Assembly: GCA_023387635.1 (NCBI GenBank)
Contig: JAEWHU010000105.1
Coordinates: forward strand, 1 to 21,064
Direction: 5' to 3'
Origin: Bacillota bacterium
GTDB lineage: Bacteria; Bacillota; Clostridia; Lachnospirales; Lachnospiraceae
DNA: 21,064 nt
A model generated the notes under the pieces. It did no database searches. It was not told the origin of the DNA and saw only the letters and a list, made by a program, of their open reading frames with translations. Of the stretch, positions 7,705 through 15,113 are shown in pieces. Both the position numbers and the translations under genes were made by a program. The stretch's first letter is position 1, and every line of letters begins with the position of its first letter.

Positions 7705-8167
7705 TGATACTCATGGAAGACACTTTAATTTGGAAGCAGTAATTGATAAGGTTAAACCAATAGATCTGTTAATACACCTTGGAGATTTGGAAGGTGGTAG
7801 TGATTATATCGAAGCCATTGCACCATGCAAAACGGAAATGGTTTCTGGAAATAATGATTATTTTACAAGTCTATTAAGAGAGAAGTTAATTATGGTTGGA
7901 AATTATAGAATATTTCTGACACATGGGCACTATTATGGTGTTTATTATAGTACTGAAAAACTGAAAGAAAAGGCTAGGGAGGTAGGTGCAGACATTGTAA
8001 TGTATGGACATACTCATATACCTTCAATTGATCTTACCCATGACGTATGGACAGTTAATCCAGGTAGTATTTCACTGCCTAGACAAGTTGGTGGCATTCC
8101 TTCTTTTATAATAATGGATATTGATAAGAATGGTAAGGCGCATTTTACAATAAATTATTTTAAGTAG
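7685..8167 (+). CDS. YfcE/MJ0936-type metallophosphoesterase
   Basis: This 160-residue calcineurin-like phosphoesterase has all metal-binding motifs: D8-T-H10 (S-D-T-H-G), D34 (H-L-G-D), N57 in G-N-N-D, H80 (T-H-G-H) and H109-T-H111 (Y-G-H-T-H). YfcE-type enzymes hydrolyse phosphodiesters in vitro with Mn2+; the physiological substrate is not settled. The frame overlaps the end of rdgB by 20 nt and the ribosome binding site GGAG lies inside rdgB, which supports coupled translation. A 7-bp AT-only hairpin (8201-8207 with 8216-8222) downstream has no U-tract and is a poor terminator. Confidence 0.9.
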   Translation: MKILIVSDTHGRHFNLEAVIDKVKPIDLLIHLGDLEGGSDYIEAIAPCKTEMVSGNNDYFTSLLREKLIMVGNYRIFLTHGHYYGVYYSTEKLKEKAREVGADIVMYGHTHIPSIDLTHDVWTVNPGSISLPRQVGGIPSFIIMDIDKNGKAHFTINYFK

Positions 8168-8364
8168 TAATTTCATAACTTACCGCAATAACGCATAAAA
8201 TTTTAGAACTTTTTATCTAAAACATTATAAAATGTGCACAAGACTTATAAAATTCAGATAATATTTATCCATTTTGTAATTAATCAGCTATAAGAAAGAA
8301 AGTTATATAATTATCAAACATAGAAAAGTTTATTGATAGAACATTATCATTTAATGAGGTTGTT

Positions 8365-8385
8365 AATCTATTGACGAAATAGATT
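8365..8385. promoter_or_regulatory. Palindrome overlapping the -35 box (possible operator)
   Basis: AATCTATT (8365-8372) and AATAGATT (8378-8385) form a perfect 8-bp inverted repeat around 5 nt. The -35 hexamer lies inside it, so a dimeric regulator bound here would block RNA polymerase. I cannot assign it to a known regulator; it is not a clear Rex or CcpA site. Confidence 0.55.
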
Positions 8386-8399
8386 GTATTTGTTACAAT
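8371..8399 (+). promoter_or_regulatory. Strong sigma-A promoter of the electron-transfer locus
   Basis: TTGACG (8371-8376) and TACAAT (8394-8399) are 17 bp apart, about 50 nt before the ndh2 start. It probably drives at least ndh2, dmkB and dmkA. Confidence 0.82.
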
Positions 8400-8449
8400 G
8401 CAAGTAATAATTCTATTAAGTATATGGGAATAATATCTAAGGAGGGACT

Positions 8450-10507
8450 ATGGAAAAAAGAATTGTAATTATTGGTGCTGGGTACGCAGGTATTCTAGCA
8501 GCAAAAAAGTTAGCAAAAAAGACAAAGAAAATGAAAGATGTTAAGATTACAATCATCGACAAAAATCCATTTCATACTATGCTTACTGAGTTACATGAAG
8601 TGGCAGCAAACCGTGTTGATGAAGACAGCATTAAAATTAGTCTAAAAAAGATTTTTGCTGGAAGAAAGGTAGATGTAAAGTTAGATACTGTAACTAACAT
8701 TGACTTTGAAAAGAAAACTGTTATTGGTGATAATGAATCCTACGAATATGATTATTTAGTATTGTCTGCAGGATCAAAACCAACATTTTATGGTGTTACT
8801 GGTGCAGAAGAGCATTCCTTTAAACTTTGGTCATATGAGGATGCAGTTGTTTTAAAGGAACATATACATAATGTATTTAGACAAGCTGCTTGTGAACCAA
8901 AAGAAGAAGAAAGAAGAAAATTATTATCATTTTATGTAGTTGGTGCTGGATTCACTGGTGTTGAGATGATTGGTGAATTGGCAGAATATGTTCCTTTTCT
9001 TTGTGAAAAGTTTGACATTAAAAGAAGCGAAGTATCGTTATATAACGTAGATGGATTAAGTAGACCAATACCTACGTTACCAGAAAAACTATCTAATAAA
9101 GTATCAAAAAGACTTGAAAAGATGGGTGTTCAATTAATGTTAAATGCTCTTGTTTCAGGTATTGGTCCAGATTATATTGAACTAAAGGTAAATGATAAAG
9201 TAGTTCGTAAATATGCAAAAACTATTGTTTGGGCAGCAGGTATACAAAGTGCTGATATTACACAAAATGTTGGTACTAATCTAGAACTAACTCGTGGTGG
9301 TAGAATTGAAGTAGATAAACATCTTCGTTCTACAAAAGATAAAAATGTCTATGTTATTGGTGATAATATGTATTTTATCCCAGAAGGTGAAAAGAATTCT
9401 GTTCCACAGATGGTTGAAAACTGTGAACAAAGTTCAGACACAGCAGCAAAGAATATTTTTCTATCTTTAACCGGTAAAGGTGAATTAGAAGAATATAAAC
9501 CAGCGTTTCATGGTGTTATGGTATGTATTGGTGGTCGTTATGGTGTTGCGCATGTAGGATTACCTAACATGATGTTTAGCTTACCATCTTTCCTAGCAAT
9601 GTTTTCTAAGCATTTTATTAATATTATATATTTTATCCAAATACTTGGATGGAATAAAGTATTTAGTTATATTAAACATGAATTCTTTACAATCAGAAAC
9701 TGTAGAAGTTTTGTAGGTGGACATTTTTCAAATAGAACACCAAGTTTCTTGTTAGTACCACTAAGGGTATGGCTTGGAGCTATATGGGTATTCGAAGGAG
9801 TTATGAAAGTTGTTGAAGGTTGGTTTACAACACCAAAATTAACAGGATTCTTCGGCGGAGCACAAGCTTGGTATAATAGTATATTAGGTATTGCATCTAG
9901 TTCTGATGCAGTAACAGCAGCAAGCGGAGCAGCAGATGCAGTAACAGCAGCAAGTGGCGCAGTTGAAGCAGTAGCAGATGCAGTAACAGCAGCGAGTGGA
10001 GTAGCAGATGCAGTAACATCAGCAAGTGGTGTTGTTGAATCAGTAACAGGAGCTGTTGGTGAAATATTAATTAATTTTGATTTCTTAGGATTAATTAAAT
10101 TTATATTAATAAGTGGTAAAGATTTAGCTCACTCTACCATTAGTGATTATGCATTTAAATTAGATATTCCATTAATGAACTGGTTTGTTGATAAGGTGAT
10201 TTTACCAAGTGACGGAATGCAATTATTTATGCAAGCTTTCATTGTTATAGCAGAAATATTAGTAGGTTTAGCTTTGATGGGAGGTTTGTTTACAACCCCA
10301 GCAGCAGCATTCTCATTGGTTTTACAATTTATGTTTGTCTGTACAACTGGCTTATATTTAGGCACTTTCTGGATGATTTTTGCTTCTATTGCAGTATTAA
10401 TTGGAGCTGGTAGAACATTAGGACTTGATTATTATGCTATGCCTAAACTAAAAGAATTGTGGAAAAAAATACCTTTGGTAAGAAAGATGTATATCTATAA
10501 TGATTAA
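8450..10507 (+). CDS. ndh2: Type II NADH dehydrogenase with C-terminal DoxX-like membrane domain (Ndh2)
   Basis: This 685-residue flavoenzyme should pass electrons from NADH to a membrane quinone without pumping protons. The FAD-binding G9-A-G11-Y-A-G14 and the NADH-binding G165-A-G-F-T-G170 motifs are intact. The ordinary NDH-2 part ends near residue 420. After it come several hydrophobic segments (about 433-452, 545-560, 595-670) resembling DoxX, as in Listeria Ndh2 of extracellular electron transfer, which also has an extra C-terminal membrane domain. An Ala/Val-rich repeat (residues 486-540) interrupts this domain. AAGGAGGG lies just before the ATG. The stop codon overlaps the start of the polyprenyl synthase gene by 8 nt. 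The flavin enzyme assignment is firm; the link to extracellular electron transfer is inferred from neighbours. Confidence 0.9.
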   Translation: MEKRIVIIGAGYAGILAAKKLAKKTKKMKDVKITIIDKNPFHTMLTELHEVAANRVDEDSIKISLKKIFAGRKVDVKLDTVTNIDFEKKTVIGDNESYEYDYLVLSAGSKPTFYGVTGAEEHSFKLWSYEDAVVLKEHIHNVFRQAACEPKEEERRKLLSFYVVGAGFTGVEMIGELAEYVPFLCEKFDIKRSEVSLYNVDGLSRPIPTLPEKLSNKVSKRLEKMGVQLMLNALVSGIGPDYIELKVNDKVVRKYAKTIVWAAGIQSADITQNVGTNLELTRGGRIEVDKHLRSTKDKNVYVIGDNMYFIPEGEKNSVPQMVENCEQSSDTAAKNIFLSLTGKGELEEYKPAFHGVMVCIGGRYGVAHVGLPNMMFSLPSFLAMFSKHFINIIYFIQILGWNKVFSYIKHEFFTIRNCRSFVGGHFSNRTPSFLLVPLRVWLGAIWVFEGVMKVVEGWFTTPKLTGFFGGAQAWYNSILGIASSSDAVTAASGAADAVTAASGAVEAVADAVTAASGVADAVTSASGVVESVTGAVGEILINFDFLGLIKFILISGKDLAHSTISDYAFKLDIPLMNWFVDKVILPSDGMQLFMQAFIVIAEILVGLALMGGLFTTPAAAFSLVLQFMFVCTTGLYLGTFWMIFASIAVLIGAGRTLGLDYYAMPKLKELWKKIPLVRKMYIYND
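9905..10058 (+). repeat. In-frame Ala/Val-rich tandem repeat inside ndh2
   Basis: Four units beginning GATGCAGTAACA start at 9905, 9935, 9977 and 10007 and encode D-A-V-T-A-A-S-G and variants (the last D-A-V-T-S-A-S-G). The DNA units are nearly identical, which suggests recent expansion by slippage or recombination. Confidence 0.88.
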
Positions 10508-11477
10508 TAAAAGATACTTGGATGAAGAATCCAAAGAAATAACGTTTGATGAGGCACTTTCATTAGTAAAAAAGGAAGTAGATAATACTTTATCCTTGTC
10601 CCCACTCATTATACGTGAATATACTAGTCATTTAACTGGGGCACAAGGTAAATTTATACGAGCAGTGTCTGTTATCATGTGTGCTGAAAATAAGGACGGT
10701 TTTATACATCCCAATGCCATCACAATTGCAGCATCAATAGAAATAATACATCTTGCAACTTTAGTACATGATGATATTATTGATAATGCAGATATACGTA
10801 GAGGTATTAGTACTTTACAAAAAAAATATGGTAAAAGAACTGCTGTAATATGTGGTGATTATTTATTATGTCAAGCACTTAATATGATGGCTAAGATACC
10901 AAATAAAGAAGATTATTTACAACTTAATATTCCAGAGTATATGGGGAAAGTTTGCCTTGGTGAATTAAACCAACATGTAAATAATTACAATCTAAACTTA
11001 ACTATACCGAAGTATCTGAAGATTATATCAGGTAAAACGGCTGCTTTATTTGAAGCATCCTTCTTTGGTGGGGCTATACTTTCTGGTTGTAGTGAAAAGC
11101 AAGTCAATCAGTTTAAACGATTAGGTAACCATATTGGAATGATTTTTCAATTAACAGATGACTGTATTGATTTTGAAACTACAGTTGAAATAGCCAATAA
11201 ACCAGTTAAATCTGATTATGAGCAGGGAGTTATTACATTACCTCTTATACATGCTTTAAAAAATAAAAAAGGATTTAAAGAAAAAGTGTTAAATGGTGAT
11301 GTGACAAGAGCAGAAATTGATGAAGCTGTTGTCATGACTGATGGCTTAGGATTTACAAAATTACTTGTAAAGAAATACTATAATAAGTCCATGAAGATCA
11401 TTGATGAATTGGATCTTACTACAGCGAAGAGAGATAGGTTAATCGCATTACTGAACAAGGCCTCTCGTTTAGCATAA
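10500..11477 (+). CDS. dmkB: Polyprenyl diphosphate synthase (isoprenoid chain for the quinone tail)
   Basis: This 325-residue trans-prenyltransferase has both aspartate-rich motifs: D91-D-I-I-D95 and D220-D-C-I-D224, plus the K51-x-x-R54 diphosphate-binding segment. The residue five before the first motif is Ala86; a small residue there usually permits long (heptaprenyl-like) products. It should make the side chain that the neighbouring UbiA enzyme attaches. The ATG overlaps the end of ndh2 by 8 nt, so translation is probably coupled. In Listeria the corresponding gene, dmkB, belongs to the extracellular electron transfer locus; the symbol is given on motif and context. An octaprenyl or other quinone-chain synthase is an equivalent description. 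Confidence 0.87.
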   Translation: MINKRYLDEESKEITFDEALSLVKKEVDNTLSLSPLIIREYTSHLTGAQGKFIRAVSVIMCAENKDGFIHPNAITIAASIEIIHLATLVHDDIIDNADIRRGISTLQKKYGKRTAVICGDYLLCQALNMMAKIPNKEDYLQLNIPEYMGKVCLGELNQHVNNYNLNLTIPKYLKIISGKTAALFEASFFGGAILSGCSEKQVNQFKRLGNHIGMIFQLTDDCIDFETTVEIANKPVKSDYEQGVITLPLIHALKNKKGFKEKVLNGDVTRAEIDEAVVMTDGLGFTKLLVKKYYNKSMKIIDELDLTTAKRDRLIALLNKASRLA

Positions 11478-11502
11478 TTACAAATAAATAACATAAAATT
11501 TA

Positions 11503-11544
11503 TCTAGAAAGGATATTTGGGTAGACCATAGTATTCTTTCTAGA
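11503..11544 (+). repeat. 13-bp hairpin between dmkB and dmkA
   Basis: Arms 11503-11515 and 11532-11544 pair over 13 bp with a single G-U, and the 16-nt loop can form a further TGG-CCA stem. No U-tract follows. It may tune mRNA stability or expression of the downstream gene; its end lies 22 nt before the dmkA start codon. Confidence 0.7.
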
Positions 11545-11566
11545 GACTAAGAAGGAAGGAACTAGG

Positions 11567-12466
11567 ATGATTCATAGATTTTTAGATTATGTGGAGTTAA
11601 AAACTAAAATTACTAGTATCTTTGTTTTCTTAATGAGTATTGGATTTTTGCTATATAATAAAGAAAGTATTAATTGGAAACTTACAATTATCTTTTTTAT
11701 AGCTATGTTTACATTTGATTTAACTACAACTGCTATAAACAATTATATAGATACCAAAGATAATCATCAAACACTACAATTTACTAGAAAAGTAGCTTTA
11801 ATAATTATCTATGTACTGTTTAGTATAAGTGCTGGACTTGGTTTATATCTTGCATATTCTACAGATCTTGTGATATTAATAATTGGTGGTTTATGTTTTT
11901 TATGCGGTATTTTTTATACATACGGTCCAGTACCTATATCAAGGTTACCACTCGGCGAATGTATATCTGGTTTCTTTTATGGCTTCATGATTCCTTTTAT
12001 TATATTCTATATTAATATGCCAAGTGGTTCCATATTATCTTTGAATGTTAATTTAAAGACAATAGCTATTGAATTAAATTTAATACCTATATTAACACTT
12101 TTATTAATTTCAATTATTCCATTCTGTGTTACTGCAAACATAATGTTAGCAAATAATATATGTGATTTGGAAAAAGATATTCTAGTGAAAAGGCATACAT
12201 TGCCGTACTATATTGGGAAATATTCGCTAACCTTATTCGCAGTATTATACTATTCAATATATGTAGTTACTACAATACTGGTTGTGCTTAAGATATTTCA
12301 TCCAATATGTTTGTTATCGTTATTAACAATATTCATTGTAAGGAAAAACATAAAAGCTTTTTACAAAAAACAAGAGAAGTCAGTTACATTTATATTAGCA
12401 ATAAAGAACTATATTATTATTATGGGAGCAATTACGATTCTACTTTTTATTAGTTCTCTATTGTAA
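11567..12466 (+). CDS. dmkA: UbiA-family prenyltransferase, MenA-like (DmkA)
   Basis: This 299-residue integral membrane enzyme has about eight or nine hydrophobic segments. It carries the two UbiA aspartate motifs: N-N-Y-I-D-T-K-D (about residues 64-71) and N-N-I-C-D-L-E-K-D with the following K-R-H-T-L (about 197-211), the second being the MenA version. MenA attaches a polyprenyl chain to 1,4-dihydroxy-2-naphthoate to give demethylmenaquinone. AAGGAAGG precedes the ATG. The neighbour upstream makes the chain and ndh2 provides electrons, so a dedicated quinone for this pathway is likely. No menaquinone head-group genes are in the window; the naphthoate must come from elsewhere in the genome or from outside. 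Heme O or other UbiA roles are less likely given the context. Confidence 0.86.
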   Translation: MIHRFLDYVELKTKITSIFVFLMSIGFLLYNKESINWKLTIIFFIAMFTFDLTTTAINNYIDTKDNHQTLQFTRKVALIIIYVLFSISAGLGLYLAYSTDLVILIIGGLCFLCGIFYTYGPVPISRLPLGECISGFFYGFMIPFIIFYINMPSGSILSLNVNLKTIAIELNLIPILTLLLISIIPFCVTANIMLANNICDLEKDILVKRHTLPYYIGKYSLTLFAVLYYSIYVVTTILVVLKIFHPICLLSLLTIFIVRKNIKAFYKKQEKSVTFILAIKNYIIIMGAITILLFISSLL

Positions 12467-12556
12467 AGAGGCAATATTATCTCTTCATATGTTTAATTAT
12501 TAACAAATAGTAAAAAAAGGTCAATAAGATATGATTAGAAACTTAATTGTTATTAT

Positions 12557-12573
12557 TTCTGCTTTCAGCAGAA
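12557..12573 (+). repeat. Small hairpin upstream of pplA
   Basis: TTCTGC (12557-12562) and GCAGAA (12568-12573) form a 6-bp stem with a 5-nt loop in the 143-nt gap before pplA. I find no convincing promoter in this gap, so whether pplA is transcribed separately is open. Confidence 0.4.
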
Positions 12574-12609
12574 TTAATATAAAAAATAAAAATTTAGGGA
12601 GAAATGATT

Positions 12610-13608
12610 ATGAAGAAAATTTTAGCATTAGCTCTTAGTTTGACTCTAGTAATGGGAATGGTTACTGGATGTTCAAGTAAAGCAGAATCAGTGAAAACAG
12701 GTTTAGGAGTAGTTACATCCATCGGTAAATCAGCAAGTGTTGGTGAAAAAGATGGTCTTGGTCAAGTTGATTCCGTAGTAGTTGCAGTTTTAGTTGATGC
12801 AGCTGGTAAAATTGTTGATTGTAAAATCGATTCTGCACAAACAAAAATAAAATTCAATGCAGAAGGTAAATTAGTTGATTTAGCAGCTACAGAATTGAGA
12901 TCAAAACAAGAATTAGGTAAGGAATATGGCATGACAGTTGCTTCTGGAATTGGCAAAGAGTGGAATGAACAAGCGGATTCTTTAGCAAAATACGTAATTG
13001 GTAAAACAGTTGATGAAGTTAAAAGTATTGCAGTAAATGAAGATACAGTACCAACTGATGCTGATTTAGCTGCAACAGTAACTATTAAAATTGCAGGATA
13101 TATTGAAGGTATTGAAAAAGCAGTAGCAAATGCGAAAGACTTAGGAGCTAAAAAAGGCGATAAATTAGGTCTTGCTATTAATACTACGGTTGATAAATCA
13201 ACTGACGCAACAGCTGAAGCAGAAGGTTTAGCACAAGCTTATTCTAACTATGCAGCTGTATCTGTTAACAAAGGTAAAATTACAAGTGTAGCAATTGATG
13301 CTTCTCAAAGCAATGTAAACTTCTCTACAACAGGTGAGGTTACTTCAGATTTAACAGCTAAGCCTCAAACGAAACAAGAATTAGGTGCTGCTTATGATAT
13401 GAAAAAAGCTTCCTCTATTGGAAAAGAATGGTTCGAACAAGCAGATGCATTTGCAAAATATGCAACTGGCAAAACTGCTGCAGAAGTAGAAGGTATTAAA
13501 CTTACAGCAGAAGGCGTTCCAGCTGAAACTGACTTAGCAAGTTCTGTTACTATGCACGTAGGACCATACATGTCAGTTGTTGCTAAAGCGGTTAATAACG
13601 CTAAATAA
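12610..13608 (+). CDS. pplA: Lipoprotein with two FMN-binding repeats (PplA-like)
   Basis: The 332-residue product starts with a lipoprotein signal peptide ending V-T-G-C21 and is expected on the outer face of the membrane. I prefer ATG 12610, which lies 8 nt after AGGGAG; ATG 12604 is too close. The mature part contains two homologous domains (about 30-165 and 170-332), each with a K-Q-E-L-G, an I-G-K-E-W-x-E-Q-A-D and a G-K-T-x-x-E-V element. Each ends with D-L-A-x-x-V-T, at D152-T158 and D308-T314. This fits the D-x2-S/T-x2-T spacing of ApbE flavinylation sites, so Thr158 and Thr314 are the likely covalent FMN acceptors. Listeria PplA is a two-FMN surface lipoprotein that delivers electrons to external acceptors. 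A strong terminator follows. Confidence 0.85.
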   Translation: MKKILALALSLTLVMGMVTGCSSKAESVKTGLGVVTSIGKSASVGEKDGLGQVDSVVVAVLVDAAGKIVDCKIDSAQTKIKFNAEGKLVDLAATELRSKQELGKEYGMTVASGIGKEWNEQADSLAKYVIGKTVDEVKSIAVNEDTVPTDADLAATVTIKIAGYIEGIEKAVANAKDLGAKKGDKLGLAINTTVDKSTDATAEAEGLAQAYSNYAAVSVNKGKITSVAIDASQSNVNFSTTGEVTSDLTAKPQTKQELGAAYDMKKASSIGKEWFEQADAFAKYATGKTAAEVEGIKLTAEGVPAETDLASSVTMHVGPYMSVVAKAVNNAK

Positions 13609-13639
13609 TACATAAGAACGAGTTTATGGATACTTATTT

Positions 13640-13666
13640 GGAGGAAGTGATGCTTCCTCCTTTTTT
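13640..13666 (+). terminator. Strong intrinsic terminator between pplA and fmnB
   Basis: A GC-rich 8-bp stem (13640-13647 with 13653-13660) is followed by six T. It should limit transcription into fmnB, so the electron carrier can be made in greater amount than its maturation enzyme. Confidence 0.92.
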
Positions 13667-13697
13667 AACCTTATAAACGCAATGAGAGGTGAATCGT

Positions 13698-14741
13698 TTG
13701 AATAAAAGAGTAATAGCATGCCTTCTTATGATTGTATTGATTTTTAGTAGTACAGGATGCAGTAAGCAAGGAAAGACAAGATATTCAGCAGAGTTCTTAG
13801 AATTATTTAATACAGCTACAAAAATAATAGGATATACGGATACAAAAGAGGAATTTGAGAGACAAGTACAGTTAATATATGATAATTTAAAAGAATACCA
13901 CCAATTATATGATATCTATAATAATTATAGCGGGATAAATAACATTAAAACCATTAATGATAATGCAGGTATTAAGCCCGTTAAAGTGGATAAAAGAATT
14001 ATTGATTTATTATTGTTCTCAAAAGAGGCGTATGAACTCACTGATGGCACGGTAAACGTTGCTTTAGGGGCCGTACTTAGAGTATGGCATGAATATCGTA
14101 CCGAGGGATTAGAAAACCCTGAATTGGCTAAAATACCGCCTATAGAACTATTAAAAGAGATGTCAGCACATACAGATATTAATAAGATGATTATTAATGA
14201 AGAAGATTCAACGGTATATTTAGAAGATAAAGATATGAGTTTAGATGTTGGTGGAATTGCAAAAGGTTATGCAACAGAAAGAGTAAGTGAAATAGCAGAG
14301 CAAAACGGATTTTCAAGTGCACTTATTAGTGTTGGAGGAAATGTAAGAGCAATTGGAACAAGATATGAAAAAGAGGAATTCTGGAATGTAGGTGTTCAAA
14401 ATCCAGATATGGATAGTGAAGAGGAAAATATAGTCATTCTAAATCTTACTGATATGTCTTTAGTAAGTAGTGGAGTATATCAAAGGTATTATACCGTCTT
14501 GGGTAAACAGTATCATCATATTATTGATCCAGATACTTTAATGCCATCAGATTATTTCACAGCAGTAAGCATAGTATGTAAAGATTCAGGAATGGCTGAT
14601 GCTTTATCTACTGCAATCTTTAATATGCCGTTTGAAGATGGGATAAAGCTTATAGAAAGTCTTGATAATACGGAGGCGATTTGGATATTAAAGGATGGAA
14701 GTCTAAAGTTTAGCTCTAATTTTGAATCTTTTATAAAATAA
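13698..14741 (+). CDS. fmnB: FAD:protein FMN transferase lipoprotein (ApbE/FmnB type)
   Basis: The enzyme splits FAD and attaches FMN to a Thr (or Ser) of its partner, here most likely the two sites of the adjacent PplA. I choose the TTG at 13698, 5 nt after the GAGAGGTGA site; a GTG at 13689 lies inside that site. The 347-residue protein begins with a lipoprotein signal ending S-T-G-C21, so it acts outside the membrane, as FmnB of Listeria does. ApbE features are present: L-D183-V-G-G-I-A-K-G, H273-H-I-I-D277-P, and D301-A-L-S-T305, whose Asp and Thr are the usual Mg ligands. A strong terminator lies 31 nt upstream, so expression probably depends on read-through or a weak local promoter. Length is normal for the family. 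Confidence 0.92.
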   Translation: MNKRVIACLLMIVLIFSSTGCSKQGKTRYSAEFLELFNTATKIIGYTDTKEEFERQVQLIYDNLKEYHQLYDIYNNYSGINNIKTINDNAGIKPVKVDKRIIDLLLFSKEAYELTDGTVNVALGAVLRVWHEYRTEGLENPELAKIPPIELLKEMSAHTDINKMIINEEDSTVYLEDKDMSLDVGGIAKGYATERVSEIAEQNGFSSALISVGGNVRAIGTRYEKEEFWNVGVQNPDMDSEEENIVILNLTDMSLVSSGVYQRYYTVLGKQYHHIIDPDTLMPSDYFTAVSIVCKDSGMADALSTAIFNMPFEDGIKLIESLDNTEAIWILKDGSLKFSSNFESFIK

Positions 14742-14843
14742 AAAAAAGAAAAATAATAAGTATATATTCTAAAAAAGTGCATACATTAATAGCATGGATT
14801 TGAAAAAGAAATGGCTCAAAGCCTTGATTTTACTGGATAAATT

Positions 14844-14878
14844 AAAAAAATAAAAAAAAATAAAAAAAGTTTCAAAAA
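14844..14878 (+). promoter_or_regulatory. Phased A-tracts (UP-like, curved DNA) upstream of the tRNA promoter
   Basis: A-tracts at 14844-14850, 14852-14860, 14862-14868 and 14874-14878 have centres 9-11 bp apart, close to one helical turn. They end 5 bp before the -35 box, so they may bend DNA and contact the RNA polymerase alpha subunits. Confidence 0.72.
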
Positions 14879-14882
14879 GTTG

Positions 14883-14911
14883 TTGACAAAAGCATCCGCA
14901 TGTTATATAAT
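14883..14911 (+). promoter_or_regulatory. Consensus sigma-A promoter of the second tRNA operon
   Basis: TTGACA (14883-14888) and TATAAT (14906-14911) are exactly consensus with a 17-bp spacer. This is the strongest promoter in the window and fits a stable-RNA operon. Transcription would start about 60 nt before tRNA-Pro. Confidence 0.93.
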
Positions 14912-14978
14912 TGATCTTGCGTTCGAGAGAAGTACAAAAGAACAGCAAAACGAAATCGTAACGTTAAGTGAAAATTAA

Positions 14979-15053
14979 CGGGGTGTGGCTCAGCTTGGCT
15001 AGAGCGCCTGGTTTGGGACCAGGAGGTCGCAGGTTCGAATCCTGTCACCCCGA
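14979..15053 (+). tRNA. tRNA-Pro(TGG)
   Basis: The acceptor CGGGGTG pairs fully with CACCCCG (15046-15052) and the discriminator is A15053. The anticodon TGG is at 15014-15016 between CCTGG and CCAGG. It is the first gene of the second tRNA operon. Confidence 0.96.
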
Positions 15054-15056
15054 TTG

Positions 15057-15096
15057 ACTTCTTAATAAATTGACAAGTAGTTTCTTGTTAAGAAGT
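15057..15096 (+). repeat. Stem-loop in the Pro-Gly tRNA spacer
   Basis: ACTTCTTAA (15057-15065) pairs perfectly with 15088-15096, and an inner ACAAG (15073-15077) can pair with CTTGT (15084-15088, one base shared). This makes a long hairpin filling most of the spacer. Confidence 0.65.
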
Positions 15097-15113
15097 GTTA
15101 CAAATATTAACAT

